This document shows, one piece after another, positions 24,015-36,031 of a stretch of DNA of 64,000 nucleotides (position 1 is its first letter; each line of letters begins with the position of its first letter). Made by a program: the position numbers and the translations under genes. Below the pieces are notes generated by a model. It was not told where the DNA came from. It did no database searches and worked only from the letters and a program-made list of their open reading frames with translations. The DNA is from Haliclona indistincta (lineage: Eukaryota; Porifera; Demospongiae; Haplosclerida; Chalinidae): contig OZ024785.1 in the NCBI GenBank assembly GCA_964017065.1, positions 4,502,588-4,566,587 on the forward strand, given 5' to 3'.

Positions 24015-25231
24015 AAGAAAATAAAAAGATTTCTAACGAAATCAAAAGGATGTAGGGATAAAGAAATCTGCTACTGGTCCACAATGTAAACCAACAAGGA
24101 GCAAGCATGGAATGGTAACATGATTGACTTGCTAACAGACCATAGATCCCTACATCAGTGGCTGTACATAACATTTTGGCTATACTATAATCTATAATTA
24201 TTTTGTCACAAGCTAACCAATGCATGTCAGGTGTCAGTCAATAGCAACTAGCAGAACTGCTGTAGTCAGCCACTGATGTAGGGATCTATGGTCTGTTAGC
24301 AAGTCAATCGTGTTACCATTCCATGCTTGCTCCTTGTTGGTTTACATTGTGGACCAGTCGCAGATTTCTTTATCCCTACATCCTTTTGATTTCGTTAGAA
24401 ATCTTTTTATTTTCTTGTTTGTGTCCTTTTTTCTTTTACAGTGAGTTTCAAATTTTTGGTGCAGTTCGAATTCGGCAAGATAATGTATCTCTTTTTTGTT
24501 TCCATCATTGGTTTGGTTTGCTTTTCTTGATAATTGCTTTTTAACTTGTAGCTCCTAAATGGTGAAACTAGCTCATGCATTCATGCATGCTGCAGCCTGG
24601 ATGCACAGCATACGAGCCCCGCCCACTCTGGTTTAGAATTTTCTGTATGGCTGTGATACTATCTGGCAGGCAGCAGAACGGTGATACTACACGACCTTAC
24701 TCTGTGAGTTGTTCTTCGAAGACTCCAGACGCCAATATGCGCTCTCCATATGGCGATACTCTACATGTGTGTTTGGTCACGTGCGTATTACGTAATCACA
24801 ATAATGGCGTCAAACACTTAGCTGACAACTGTTCGTGATCGTGAGCTCGTCAAATGTATATCGTCGTTTCGCTAAAAAGTAAGTTCAAAAGGCACATGCC
24901 AGGAGAATTTCACGACTGTTCGTGGGTGTTTTGGTCTTGACACTGCTCGCGTAAAGGCGCTAGGCGAGTGGAAGAAAGAAGAATAAGAAAATGAAGATGA
25001 CGAAAGTCGATTTTCACCGTTTCCAGGTTCGTCACTTTAGTAACAATTTCGAGCAATCTCCTTGCTACTGTAAGATGGGGCAACGCCAGAGAGCAGATCT
25101 AAGTGTCTTTGGACGTATACAATTCATCACCAGGCGAAATATCAGCGTTTGAACGCTAATACATTGTATGTAGCCGCCATCTTGTTTTCTCGTTCATCCC
25201 TACATAGGGAGACACTACCGTGTCTCCCTAA
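24015..25231 (+). mobile_element. F-family element F4, inserted in F3
   Basis: Complete 1217-bp copy. F3 sequence GCTAATACA stops at 24014 and TTGTATGTAGCC resumes at 25232. Uninterrupted copies read GCTAATACATTGTATG, so the insertion is A|T with no duplication. Fold-back arms enclose a ~100-nt loop (TTTCTAACG and CGTTAGAAA variant). The 3' hairpin is GGGAGACAC-TACC-GTGTCTCCC. Confidence 0.95.
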
Positions 25232-25931
25232 TTGTATGTAGCCGCCATCTTGTTTTCTCGTTCATCCCTACATAGGGAGACACTACCGTGTCTCCCTAAT
25301 AAGAAAGGTATGTTGCAGATAATAATACATTGTTTTGAATATTTATTTATTGTTACATATACACAGCTGCTTAAGCCTTATGACAGTGATATACAAGTTG
25401 ACACATCATTAATTAGAAAACGTAACGCCCCTCCATCACCAATTGTTTGTGAAAGGCTTCCTCTTCATCTTTTTGAGCTACATCAAGTTAATGCTATCAT
25501 TGAAAAGCATTTGAACAGCAGTACTGAAAACTCTAGCTGCGATATTTATAAGCGGATGCAAGCTATTTCTATATTTATCGAAGACAGTCTTCAAGAACCT
25601 GTGAATTGGTAAGCCAACAAATACTCTTAATGTGACATCTTTCACTCTCTTATTATAGGCATTCACTGAATGTAGTATATATAATACAACAATAGACTGT
25701 TCTACATATGCGTATCAATCAAAGATGCTTAATGTAAGCACTTTCCCAATTCAATCACTTTTCTGGAAGGCAAAACTTATTACAGAGACCATCAAATGGC
25801 ACTTATTTGGCGGTACAATGGAAAATTTTGTTCCAACATGTCGTTGCTCCTGGATTGACTATGTGATGACAGCTGATACTTATAACAAAACTACAATCTG
25901 CTCTGTCAAACAACTATTAGGTTACAATTAA

Positions 25932-27494
25932 TAAACTGATCTGCTATTAAAAGTGCTTAATAATAATTTTCTAATTTATCTTTGTAAAAATTATTACTAC
26001 TAAATCAATTTTAAATCAACCGACTATCAAGTGTTACATGTACATAAATACACAAGAGAGGTAAAGAAGATGGCTATAATGGCAACTATTGCTGTAGGGA
26101 ACTTGACTTGCAAGTTATTGTAAACAAGAACACAATAGTTATAAAATTGATTAGCAGATATGAACAATCCATTCAAACAACCCTTTGTACTAGAAATAAT
26201 TATACTTCACACACTGTATTTCCATACTCTATTACACTCTCCTTCCTTCTGCATTAATTTCAAAGTCACGAACTTCCATGAGTGTACGTGTGTGCATGTT
26301 CGTAACACCTTGTATCAAGATGTTGACTATGATCATTTTTATTATCAGCTTGAAGATGTGTGAACTGTCATTGGATCAATGCCTATAGGAGTATGCAATC
26401 GTCGATGTGCCCCATTAGACGGCATTGGGCATTTTCTACGTCACAACCAGAGAGCATTAGGGCTACAATGCTAATGATATTCACAATTTTAAAATGTTTC
26501 ACAACTGCAGTAATGATAGTCATCGCTGTGTATAAGTAACTTTGGGATGCAGAAAATTCCCAACTGGGCATATTGATGGTTGCATACTCTTAGTCTTAGG
26601 TAATGAACTCTTGGTGACAGTGAGAGTGTCAGAGCAATGAGTTATTTTACAGCTTCATGACTTTGTAGGTCCATAGAGAGCATTGTCTTGCAGGTATTGA
26701 TAGTTGTAGATAGCCCTGTCAGTTGCCTCAATAACATCACAGTAACCGATGCTGTAGTGATATAAATGACGTGCTTGCATGCTCACTGAGTGTGTTTATA
26801 ATTGACATGCTACATGTAATCATAATGCATGATTTGAACTGCACAACTGCACAAACTGTGTCAGTATGCTTGGTAGAATGTCACTTCTATAAATTACAGT
26901 GAAATAGCATTTTCATTGTTCATACCAAGAAAGTGATGACCAGCAATTCTCCAGATTCTTACCATCACCTCCAGAACAATGCAGCTCATCAACAATAATA
27001 AAGTTAGAGTCTCCAGTAAAGTTTTGAACTGAATCGTGTAGTTGCCTTCTTTTAGTACCATACTAAGGTCCAATACAGCAACACTACACTTCACTAGTCG
27101 CAGAAACACTAAGACCAGGGCTACAACAGTTGGACTTGGAATATATCCTGTTATGATAGAGAACTACTGCACAACTAATATAAAATGGAAAGATAGATAC
27201 AAGATGCATCTGATGCAAATTCAGCAGCTTCTCTCTATCACAATCTCTATGTTCTATGAGTACACTGATAATAATAACTAAATTTGGAAGCAGACCTCTC
27301 ACACTAACAATAGCATGACAATCATTATGCGACTGTGAATGGCAAACACCTCATTTTTGACAGCACTTTGTAAGTGCGATAATAGCTATAATGTGAAAGC
27401 ACCGCACTCATAGCAAGATCATGCATCATAAAATGTATCACTGTGAATATTGCAGTTGCATTAAATTTTTGCCAATATCGCATCTACATTGCAC
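25932..27494 (+). other. spacer downstream of gene B
   Basis: No gene found. It holds the common downstream block (CACAAGAGAGGTAAAGAAGA at 26042), a segment around TGCCCCATTAGACGGC (26408) shared with 33130 and 42200, then the M1 relic (26894-27120, frame broken). Confidence 0.55.
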
Positions 27495-27504
27495 TATAAA
27501 AATA
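27495..27504 (+). promoter_or_regulatory. conserved TATA-like box, slot-1 flank
   Basis: Same TATAAAAATAGAGG block as at 402, upstream of a G-rich conserved segment at 27600-27760. Confidence 0.4.
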
Positions 27505-28598
27505 GAGGCCGGACGTTTGCCTCCTTTTCGCATTCAGAGTCAAATAATTTACCTGACGCGAAGTAACGATTAGATCAGAAGTTGATTGTTACTTCATAAT
27601 CTGCTCGTATGACATTATGTATCTACATACAATACCCATTGAGTGGGGGCATGTATTTTAATAATGTACTACAGAGCCGGGGAAGCCGGGCTTCAGAACT
27701 TCATGTAAGTTGGGTATCATAACGATTATCGTTCTGGAACTTTCATGTATGGGGATTGTCTTTTGGAAGAAACCAATAACATCATAAAACACAATTTGGT
27801 ATTACAGCTATTAATAATATTTTTTTATTGCATAGATAATTATTCTATATTGTGTAGTATTAAGTTCATCAAAATGTTCTATGCTGTGCACTGGCGGAAA
27901 TCTGAATGCATTACATTGCTGCTGGGCAACGATATGTAGGGATGACAATGATATATATATATACAGCGGTTTTATTACTTCTTGCAAGGATAAAGTGTAA
28001 ACCGTAGAGCGTAGCCTGTGCACTGATGCATTAAAAATGTCATTAAGTCTTTGCTCGTGCTCCATTGTGTGAATATAATGCCAGTTATTTGACACATTAG
28101 TGACTGCAAGGTGACGCTTTACACTCAAAATCTTCCTTGCAAGAAGTAATGAAACCTCCGTATAGATTCATCAATAATTAATATATTACGCAATTGTTAT
28201 CGAGTCCATTTATGGTTTCGCAATATCATTGCTGATGTAATTGTATAGAAATGAATTTAAAAGCTGTTGTTAAATCTATTTAAAAATTAGTATTTTTACG
28301 CAATGTATTCAACTATACAGTGTAGCACTGAGCATCGACATTCAGAATGAATTGACATTCAGATTGAAAATCGGTCACAAAGGTTACAAACAGGTCACAA
28401 GGCTGTAACCAAATACCTGTAGACTACCTTGTCCATTGTATTAAAAATGCATGCATCCATTCATGCATGGTAACGATCAATGAATATGTGTCAACAACTT
28501 AACTTTCTTGCATGCAAAGGCTTGTTATAGTTTATCAAAATTGGTTCATATTTGCATGGGCACATTACATAGGAAGTTGAAACACAACATAATGATTT
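27505..28598 (+). other. slot-1 gene upstream region leading into the gap
   Basis: Collinear with 412-1267 and 46318-47300. It ends in the 200-N gap, so the slot-1 promoter of pair 3 is not visible. Confidence 0.55.
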
Positions 28599-28798
28599 NN
28601 NNNNNNNNNNNNNNNNNNNNNNNNNNNNNNNNNNNNNNNNNNNNNNNNNNNNNNNNNNNNNNNNNNNNNNNNNNNNNNNNNNNNNNNNNNNNNNNNNNNN
28701 NNNNNNNNNNNNNNNNNNNNNNNNNNNNNNNNNNNNNNNNNNNNNNNNNNNNNNNNNNNNNNNNNNNNNNNNNNNNNNNNNNNNNNNNNNNNNNNNNN
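28599..28798. other. assembly gap (200 N)
   Basis: Two hundred N characters. ORFs drawn through it are meaningless. The true size is unknown. Confidence 1.
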
Positions 28799-29387
28799 AG
28801 CGTGCGAGCAACTCTCTCCAGTTGTGTGCTCTCTTAACAGCCTAAAACTATCTCTGGAACACGCCGCAAATTTACATAGCCAACAGCATAGCCATAGTGC
28901 ACGATCAGAAACAGGCAATCCGTAAACGTGACGCAAAGTAACACAATAGTGAACTAAAATATACGGATTCATGGAATTCCATGAATCGTCTGCGCATGTG
29001 CGAATCAGTGGATACCAGGCTCTCAATCGCCACCCCCGCATTTCAACACCCACGCATGATTAAATCTCCGCCAGAGAGCCTGGGTACGAGGCTACGCCAG
29101 CTCCAGCAAGCTATCAACCAGCGCTCACGTGCTGTGTTGATTATAGGCACGCCCAACTGAATTCCATGTGGTTAGCACTGCTAGGCTTCTGATTGCATAG
29201 TTGCAACCAGGAGCACATGAACAGAAGGAGCGTGCAACTGTAAATGGGTAGGTATAAAACGCGGAACGTGGAATGGAATGGAACGGTGGAATGGAATATG
29301 GAATGGAACGCCAAACGGTAAAAAAGCCTGAAGGATACTTGATTTGACTTGTTCAGCTTGAATCTTAGCCTAGGGCTTACTTCTACA
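28799..29387. repeat. mixed repeat fragments after the gap
   Basis: A short palindrome (GGATTCATGGAATTCCATGAATC, 28965-28987) is followed by a small inverted pair (ATACCAGGCTCTC at 29012 and GAGAGCCTGGGTAC at 29076) that looks like a MITE. Next come sequence shared with R2 around TTGGGCGTGCC-like blocks (29110-29210) and a GGAATGGAAC-type pentamer stretch (29262-29312). No gene seen. Confidence 0.5.
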
Positions 29388-30584
29388 TCTATAGATAGTT
29401 TCGTGGCAAAGGTGTGATGGAATGTTCGCGGCTAATATCGACCCAAAACTGCGGAAATGACGTCAAAATTATGACGCCGCGTGACACGAATCAATTGGCT
29501 GGAGGGATAGATTTGTACAGCGCGGTACAGCCGTTCAGTGGAAAACGCGCGTTTCTTCAGTGCTGACCAACTTCCATCGGTTAGCCTTATAAAAGGTCGA
29601 ATATAGCGACCAATTGCTGCATTATGGATGCTCTAGCTCTGCAAAGAAAGGCTGTATACTAAGTTTTTCCAGCTTTCCATTTCACAATCAAGCCAGCCTT
29701 GAGCTGTGGATAAATGCTGTACGTCGAGCAGAGTGGAAACCTTGACGTTACTCAAAAATCTGCTGTTTAAACTTTATAGAAGGTAATTTTTAACTTTGAA
29801 ATGCAATTTTGCAGGCTAATAGACTGGCAAGTTTTTTTTGTAGGTAAGCCCCACCATGATTCTAGTCACTCTGACTATGTACCAAGTGTGTTTCCTACTA
29901 CTTACAAGAAGGCTATACACAAGGAAGTAGGTCTGATACAGAAAGATATAACAGACTGTTTAATAGAATGGTGATACGATTTCACCGGCAGCTAAATCAC
30001 TCTAAAACAATGCAACTATGAAGAGCAAGAATCTGCAAAGAACAGGAGGGACCAGTGGTTGACAGCAGATTGACGAAGAGCAAGATGAACCAGTAGTAGT
30101 TGAGCAGCAGATTGACGAAGAGCAACAAAAACACAGTCTATGATAGCTGCAAAATTGTATTTTAAAGTTTAGAATTACCTTCAATAAAGTTTAGGCTACA
30201 GATTTTTGAGTAACGTCAAGGTTTCAACTCTGCTCGACGTACAGCATTTACACATGATCCACAGTTCTAGCCTGGCTTGATTGTGAAATGGAAAGCGGAA
30301 AAAACCTAGTATACAGCCTTTCTTTGCAGAACTAGAGCATCCCTAAATGCAGCAATTGGTCACTATATTCGACCTTTTATAAGGCTAACCGATGGAAGTT
30401 GGTCAGCACTGAAGAAACGCACGTTTTCCACTGAACGCTGTACCGCGTTGTACAAATCTATCCCTCCAGCCAATTGATTCGTGTCACGCGGCGTCATAAT
30501 TTTGACGTCATTTCCGCAGTTTTGGGTCGATATTAGCCGCGAACATTCCATCACACCTTTGCCACGAAACTATCTATACTACAC
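29388..30584. mobile_element. 1.2-kb element with ~420-bp inverted repeats
   Basis: Arms 29388-29800 and 30175-30584 are inverted copies starting ATAGTTTCGTGGCAAAGGTG, with scattered differences. The middle (29820-30170) includes short open stretches such as HSDYVPSVFPTTYKKAIHKE (about 29865-29925) and a repeated QQIDEEQ, which look like decayed coding sequence. No complete transposase is present, and I could not place a target duplication. Confidence 0.75.
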
Positions 30585-30610
30585 TGGCAGCAAATCCAGT
30601 AAGCGCATGC

Positions 30611-30832
30611 ATGCATGATAGCTATCAATGCACTATACACATGATGATAGAGAAGATGAAATTGGTAGTTGAAGATGTGCAAAAGCGAAAGAGGATCCTG
30701 ACCAACGCTCATGACAGTGGACATCTTGGTGTGAATAGAATGCTAGACCTTGTTAGCAGGTACTATTGGCCAATTTTAAACGTGACGTGTCGTTTGATTA
30801 CATTCCATTGTGCCACGAAAACCTGGTCTTAG
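30611..30832 (+). pseudogene. fragment of retroelement-type integrase zinc-binding domain
   Basis: The translated segment HDSGHLGVNRMLDLVSRYYW matches the conserved core of the integrase H2C2 domain found in Ty3/gypsy-type integrases and host genes derived from them (H-x3-H, G-H-x-G, then R-Y-Y-W-P). The following CxxC part is degraded (CATKT) and the frame stops, so it is a dead fragment of about 60 codons. Confidence 0.75.
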
Positions 30833-30967
30833 TGACCAGACGTTCCCCCAGAACGTCTGGCCCGCGAGACTAGCACATGATGCTCTGTTCAAACAGGCAA
30901 GTTTGATAACTATCCACTTGTGAATTTTAATTATCTAATAATAACGCAGGCAATGTTGGTGGCCCTC

Positions 30968-31331
30968 AAACAGAAGAACAATGCAGCCTCGGAAGATTCA
31001 ATATTGCAGTCACGTATGCCAGTATTTATTCCATAGAACTAGAATATCTCTTGCGCAGAGGCGTCACTATCTGAAGCTAACCACTCTTTTCAAGATTAAC
31101 AAAGGTCTTATCATTATGCCTGATGCACCTGTCCATGCAAGATCGCTGCCTAGAATCCTTAGAAATTCAAGTCAGTTACTGACCAGGCTCACAGCTCATT
31201 CTACTTCCTATGACTCCTCCTTTTTCCCATCTTCCATTGCCTTGTGGAACAATCTTCCTGTGGACATTCGGGAGAGTTGTACTCTTTTTTCCTTTAAAAA
31301 AACTGTGGCTTATCTAATATATAACTTATAG
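30968..31331 (+). pseudogene. LINE reverse-transcriptase C-terminal fragment
   Basis: The open frame ends with RRHYLKLTTLFKINKGLI, then SFFPSSIALWNNLPVDIRES and FSFKKTVAYLIYNL before the stop. The order R-R..L..LFKI..G, SFFP..I.LWN.LP and SFK is the typical end of CR1/L2/jockey-like LINE ORF2 products. Everything upstream is missing (5' truncation). Confidence 0.85.
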
Positions 31332-31555
31332 GGTACTATTTATGATTAGCATTTTTGCTATTTTTGGTATCCTGCTATATGCAAATTATTATCTATCTTT
31401 TGAGAAAACTATGATTGAAACTGATACATGAAACTAACTAGTCTGATCCCTACTGATGTTTCTGTGTAATAACTAGGTAGGCAGGTAATAAACTTCGAGT
31501 TGGCACTATAGTTGCTGTATTCTACTGTTATTTACTATCTTGAGTAGTCCTGACT
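31332..31555. other. LINE 3' untranslated part and unassigned sequence
   Basis: AT-rich sequence after the LINE stop codon. No further feature is seen. Confidence 0.4.
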
Positions 31556-31760
31556 ACGATCGCGACCAAGGGATCCCCATCCTCACGAGGGGATCCCTGT
31601 TCTACCGGTAGAATAGGGATCCCGGGATCCCCATTATACCGTGAGGATGGGGATGGGGGTCCCCATTCTACCGGTAGAATAGGGATCCGGGGTCCCCGAT
31701 CTACCGGGAGAATGGGGACCCGGGATTCCCGATTGAGGGGATCCCCGATATTTTATGACA
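31556..31760. repeat. GGGATCCC palindrome cluster
   Basis: A GC-rich block holds several GGGATCCC or GGGGATCCC sites, two copies of the 16-bp palindrome ATTCTACCGGTAGAAT or a near copy, and GTGAGGATGGGGAT with its complement. Parts can pair in several alternative ways. No known element is recognised. Confidence 0.75.
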
Positions 31761-32086
31761 CCGGTGATGGAGCATCACCTTGAATTTACCCAGTTAATAA
31801 TATTCACTACTAAGTAACACGCCCAGTATTCGTGAATATCATTATTAAACAAGCTTGTTATTGCAGGCCCATGGCGCACAGCAATAATTTTTCTATTTTC
31901 AAGGCGATCGTCCACGCAGCCGCCTCAGCAAGACCAACCAAGATCAAGACTGCAAATTTGCGGCACAACGTACTGTAAATTGCATAATAATGAATAATTA
32001 ATTAGCCAAATTTTTCGGACTCGCTTCGCTCGCCCACTTCTGTTGTCTAGTGCATCACTTTCGAAAATATCTTCCTACGCCACTGA

Positions 32087-32677
32087 TATATCACATTGTT
32101 TTGAATATTTATTTATTGCTCCATATACACAGGTGCACAGGTTATACACAGGTTATAAGAATAGCGTTAATGTTTCTCAACTACCAATTATTGATTGTAA
32201 AAGGCTTCCTCTTCCTCTTTTTGATCTACATCAAGTGAATGCTATTATTGCAGAGCATTTAAACAATTGTACAGTAAACTCTAACAGCGATATTTGTAAG
32301 CAGATGCAAGCTATTTCTATATTTATCAAAGACTTTCTTTCAAGAACCTGTGAATTTGTAAGCCAACATTTACATGTACTCTTAATATGTCATCTTTCAC
32401 TCTCTTATTATAGGCATCCACTGAATGTAGTAATACAACAATAGACTGTTCTACATACGCAGATCTATCTGATACTCTTGATGTAAACACATTCCCCATC
32501 GAATCACTTTTCTGGAAGGCAAGACTTATTACAGAGACCATCAAATGGAAATTTGTGGGCGCTACATCGAATAATATCATTCCTCCATGTCATTGCTCCT
32601 GGATTGACTATGTGATGACTGATACTTATGACAAAACTACAATCTGCTCTGTCAAACAACTATTAGGTTATAATTAA
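32087..32677 (+). pseudogene. secreted-protein family gene C, exon 1 missing (slot 1)
   Basis: Intron-1 sequence starts at about 32092 (CACATTGTTTTGAATATTTA). Exon 2 is 32133-32357 (75 codons) and exon 3 is 32414-32677 (87 codons plus stop), with a 56-nt intron 2. Both frames are open, with DCKRLPLPLFDLHQVNAIIA in the first helix and PPCHCSWIDYVMTDTYDKTT near the end. Exon 1, signal peptide and promoter are replaced by unrelated sequence (31760-32086, CTCGCTTCGCTCGCCC block). The open frame entering from 32043 has no signal peptide. Confidence 0.85.
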
Positions 32678-33238
32678 TAAAATTCTCTAATTTATTTTTG
32701 TAAAAATAATTACTATTAAATCAATTTTAAATCAACTGACTATCAAGTGTTATATGTACATATTTACAGACACAAGAGAGGTAAAAAAGATGGTTATAAT
32801 GGCAACTATTGACGTAGGGAACTTGATTTGCAAGTTATTGTAAACAAGAACACAATAATTATTGATTAGCAGATATGAACAATCCATTCAAACAACCCTT
32901 TTTACTAGAAGTGATTATACTTCACACACTGTACTTTCATTCTCCATTACACTCTCCTTCCTTCTGCATTGTGAGTCACTAAATTCAAAGTCACGAACTT
33001 CCATGAGTGTATGTATGTGCATGTACGTAACACCTTGTATCGCGTTGTTGACTATATTAATTTTTATTATCTGCTTGAAGATGTGTGAAATGCCATTGGT
33101 TCAATGCCTATAAGAGTATGCAATCGTCAATGTGCCCCATTGGACGGCGTTGGGCATTTTCTAAGTCACAACCGGAAAGCATTAGGGTTGCAATGCTAAT
33201 GATATTCACAGTTCTGGAATGTTTCACAACTGCAGTAA
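32678..33238 (+). other. 3' flank of gene C
   Basis: Standard family downstream sequence: AAGAGAGGTAAAAAAGATGG at 32774, the GATTAGCAGATATGAACAAT block, then a segment shared with 26160-26520 and 41950-42300. No gene. Confidence 0.6.
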
Positions 33239-34050
33239 CTAGGCACCGAAGGTGCTTATGCCTCGGTGAAATGTTATGCATACATGCTTGTCTGCAAATA
33301 CGCTGAACTGAAATACACAAGCTGTAATGAAAGTCTGCTGTTGCTAGTTGAACACTATGTTAGTGTCTAACAACTTATAAAAATATACACAGTAAAATTA
33401 CTGCAGTTGTTGTACCTTTCTGTACAGCAATCACAATGCAGTATAATAGTTATGCAATCAGAAGCCAATCAGTGCTGACCACTAATTCAACTGGGCGTGT
33501 CTATAATGTTCAGGGCACAGCACGTACAACGAGCGATATAGCGTCCATAGCTTGCTTACCCAATTTCTTTAGACATACGATGTAACCTAATCTGCTTCTA
33601 GACAGTCAACTGTGAATAGTTTTGTCTACGAAGAACTCTAGATCGCCAGCAACGGCCATCGATCGCGAGGTAAGCAAAGCTACGCCATAACTCGAGAACG
33701 CAGCTTCATATACAAGTCTGCCGTGCTGTTCTGAAGTAAAGGCGAACTCACTAGCTGTAAGGCAGCCAGCAATAGACAATTTTGTCTTTACATCAACAAC
33801 TAGATCGCCAGCCGGCGATCGCGAGGTAAGCAATCACGCTATAACTTACGAACAGAGCCTTGTAACCAAAATCCTTACAATTCATTTTCAAGCAAATATC
33901 GACTTTAGCTTGTATTGCACGTTTCAGCGCTTAGTTTTCAGCGAGCGACGAGAAATCCTACCGACAGACAGACAGACAGACAGATACACAGATACACACA
34001 TACACGAACAGACTACCGTACGCCCCGTGGCTCCGCCCACCGAGGCATAA
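33239..34050 (-). mobile_element. R-family element R2 with empty-site evidence
   Basis: Unfilled copies of this host site read GCAGTAATGATAGTC (26510) or GCAGTAATAATAGTC (42306). Here GCAGTAA is followed by CTAGGCACC-GAA-GGTGC and the insert ends CACCGAGGCATAA before TGATAGTC. On the minus strand the element therefore inserts A|T and ends in hairpin GCACC-TTC-GGTGC plus CTAG, as Helitrons do. The alternative reading is a 3-bp TAA duplication with TGCCTCGGTG ends. It contains an internal ~170-nt tandem duplication (GATCGCGAGGTAAGCAA) and a GACA repeat (33963-33983). Confidence 0.75.
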
Positions 34051-35921
34051 TGATAGTCATCGTTGTGTATAGGTAACCTTATGATGCAGAAAATACCCAA
34101 CTGGGCATATTGATGATTTCATTATCTTACTGAAGAGCGGTGAGTTATTTTACAGCTTCATGACTTTTGTAGGTCCATGGAGAGCATTGTCTTGCAGAAA
34201 TTGATAGTTGTAGATAGCCCTGTCTGTTGCCACAACAACACCACAGTAACCCATGCAGTAGGGATATAAAGTGACATGCTTGCTTGCTGAGTGTGTTTAT
34301 AATTGACATGCTACATGTAGTCATAATGCATGATTTGAACTGCACAAACTGTGCCAATATGCTTGGTAGAATGTCACTTCTATAAATTACAGTGAAAAAT
34401 AGCATTTTCATTTTTCATACCAACAAAGTGATGACCAGCATTCTCCAGATTCCTCCAGAACTACTCAAACCAGTCAGTTTGAGTTACGAACATAATATGA
34501 CCAATACATTTACAAGCAAATGTTTCATTTTTTATGAGTTAGGACTTGTAAACATGGCATTGAGCATCAATGTATGTAGTCAGGTACTAGATACTTGAGC
34601 AATCGGTTACTATGACTACATGATAGCATATACATGTATGATGGTACCAATGTTAGTATGAGTACATTTATATACATGATGTAGCTATTCCATAAAAGGT
34701 TTGTCTATTGTCGATTCTGTACCTAACTTAATTAGCTCATTGAATTTTGTACAATTCCCATTGTGGGGGGTATGATATTAGTATACAACATATCATGTAC
34801 TACAGCTAGAGAATATTAGAAGTCTGCTTTTCAGTTGAAATTGGGTATGACCATTCTGGAACTTGCATGAGGATTACAAGTCATGTCTTTGCATAACTAA
34901 AAACAAGCGCAAACATCAGAAAAAAGAATTAATAACCTACAGAGCTGCGTACCATAATATCCTTACATAGCTACCATACTAGCTACCCCACTTCTTGGGC
35001 TCGATATGCTCCTGCTAGTAATGAAATGCTCTATACGTGCATGTAATGATTGTCTGACCATTAAGCTCAACATTGTGTAGGATGCCCACTAATTTACAGA
35101 CCGCAATACACATTGCAGTAAAATAATTATCCACACTTGTCAAATGTACAACCAGAGTTAGTAGTGACACAAAGCTTCCAATTACAGCCTTATACTCATC
35201 TCACATGCACACATTCTCCTCTGCACGTGTGAAATATCAAGAAGCAACCCTATCCTACCAACCCAGTGAAAATTGCAAGTTCAGACTCAAACCACATCAC
35301 TTCAAACACCAAGTCACTAATAGAAGTGTACTCTTAGTCCAGTTCCCTCCTTATTTCACCTCTGATCAATGTTGACAAATTTTACTCACATATTCAATTC
35401 TTTCAATATAATTTCTTAGGAGGACACCGTGGGGCCAGGCAATGACAGACCATGATCACAACACTCGCAAGTTACTCAAACTATGCCTCAGTACCAAGCC
35501 TATGCACACACACAGCTGCATCTTATCCTGTGCCTCAGTGCCAGACCCGCCGTGACCCTTCCTGCAGCATTGTCTCAGAACCTGGTGACTATTATTCACA
35601 CCCAGGTTGCAACTGCCCCATGCAAGTCGTTGTTGTTCCAGTCAATTATTGCCCTTGCCTGTCCTCAACTGAGCCAAAGTAGTTAATCTCAACGGTAATG
35701 CGCAGTACATTAGTATACTATAGGTCTCGGTTAACACAGAAACTTAGGAAGAGTTGAAACATTACTGAACAATGAGATAATGATGTATTTTGTGTTGTGT
35801 TTGGTAACAATTTAAACTACAGTAACTATAGTATGATGCAGAAAAGACATAATTCCTGATCTTCTTTACCTTACATCAAGTTACAAGTTCCATGTAGATG
35901 AACAAGTATAGAGAATTACAG
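34051..35921 (+). other. slot-2 gene upstream region (copy D)
   Basis: Collinear with 42310-44274 and very similar to it. The G-rich block is at 34750-34775. The exon-like block starts at about 35420 after TTTCTTAG; a TGA insertion breaks the EDTVGPGNDRP frame. No gene. Confidence 0.6.
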
Positions 35922-35929
35922 TATAAAAG
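35922..35929 (+). promoter_or_regulatory. TATA box of gene D
   Basis: TATAAAAG, 110 nt before the ATG, in the conserved promoter context. Confidence 0.85.
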
Positions 35930-36031
35930 CTGAAGTTAGGTTCAGTTTAAACCAACAATTCATCGAGTTCCACAGTTGATCTCTGTATTCAATCTATCTA
36001 TAGTACGTATAATTATTATTTATTCTCCAAA

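Larger units (their letters stand above)
22680..25299 (+). mobile_element. F-family element F3 in exon 1 of gene B, containing F4
   Basis: It starts AAGAAATTAAAAAG after host A and ends with hairpin GGGAGACAC-TACC-GTGTCTCCC plus CTAA before host T. The fold-back arms carry the TTTCTATCG variant on one side and CGATAGAAA on the other. The body is interrupted by a poly-T retro-insertion and a fold-back cluster (23364-23680), and by F4 (24015-25231). Confidence 0.88.
22508..25931 (+). pseudogene. secreted-protein family gene B, split by F3 and frameshifted
   Basis: Exon 1 begins at 22508 with an intact signal peptide and a cysteine-containing mature N-terminus. It is interrupted at 22679 by F3, and its last nucleotides and splice donor lie at 25300-25307. 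Exon 2 is 25367-25608 and exon 3 is 25659-25931. Exon 2 is 242 nt, one base short: a T is missing in CTTCAAG near its end, shifting the frame to a stop across the intron-2 donor. Removing F3 at the A|T junction puts exon 1 back in frame with its donor, so F3 hit a once-working exon. Exon 3 keeps an open frame ending in TICSVKQLLGYN. Confidence 0.85.

Noticed and set aside
28491..29053. ORFs of 106-162 codons through 28.6-28.8 kb
   Set aside because: They are mostly the 200-N gap, where no stop can be seen.
32043..32444. Gene C as a functional gene starting at ATG 32043
   Set aside because: That start lies in unrelated sequence and reads through intron-1 remnants. There is no signal peptide or family promoter.
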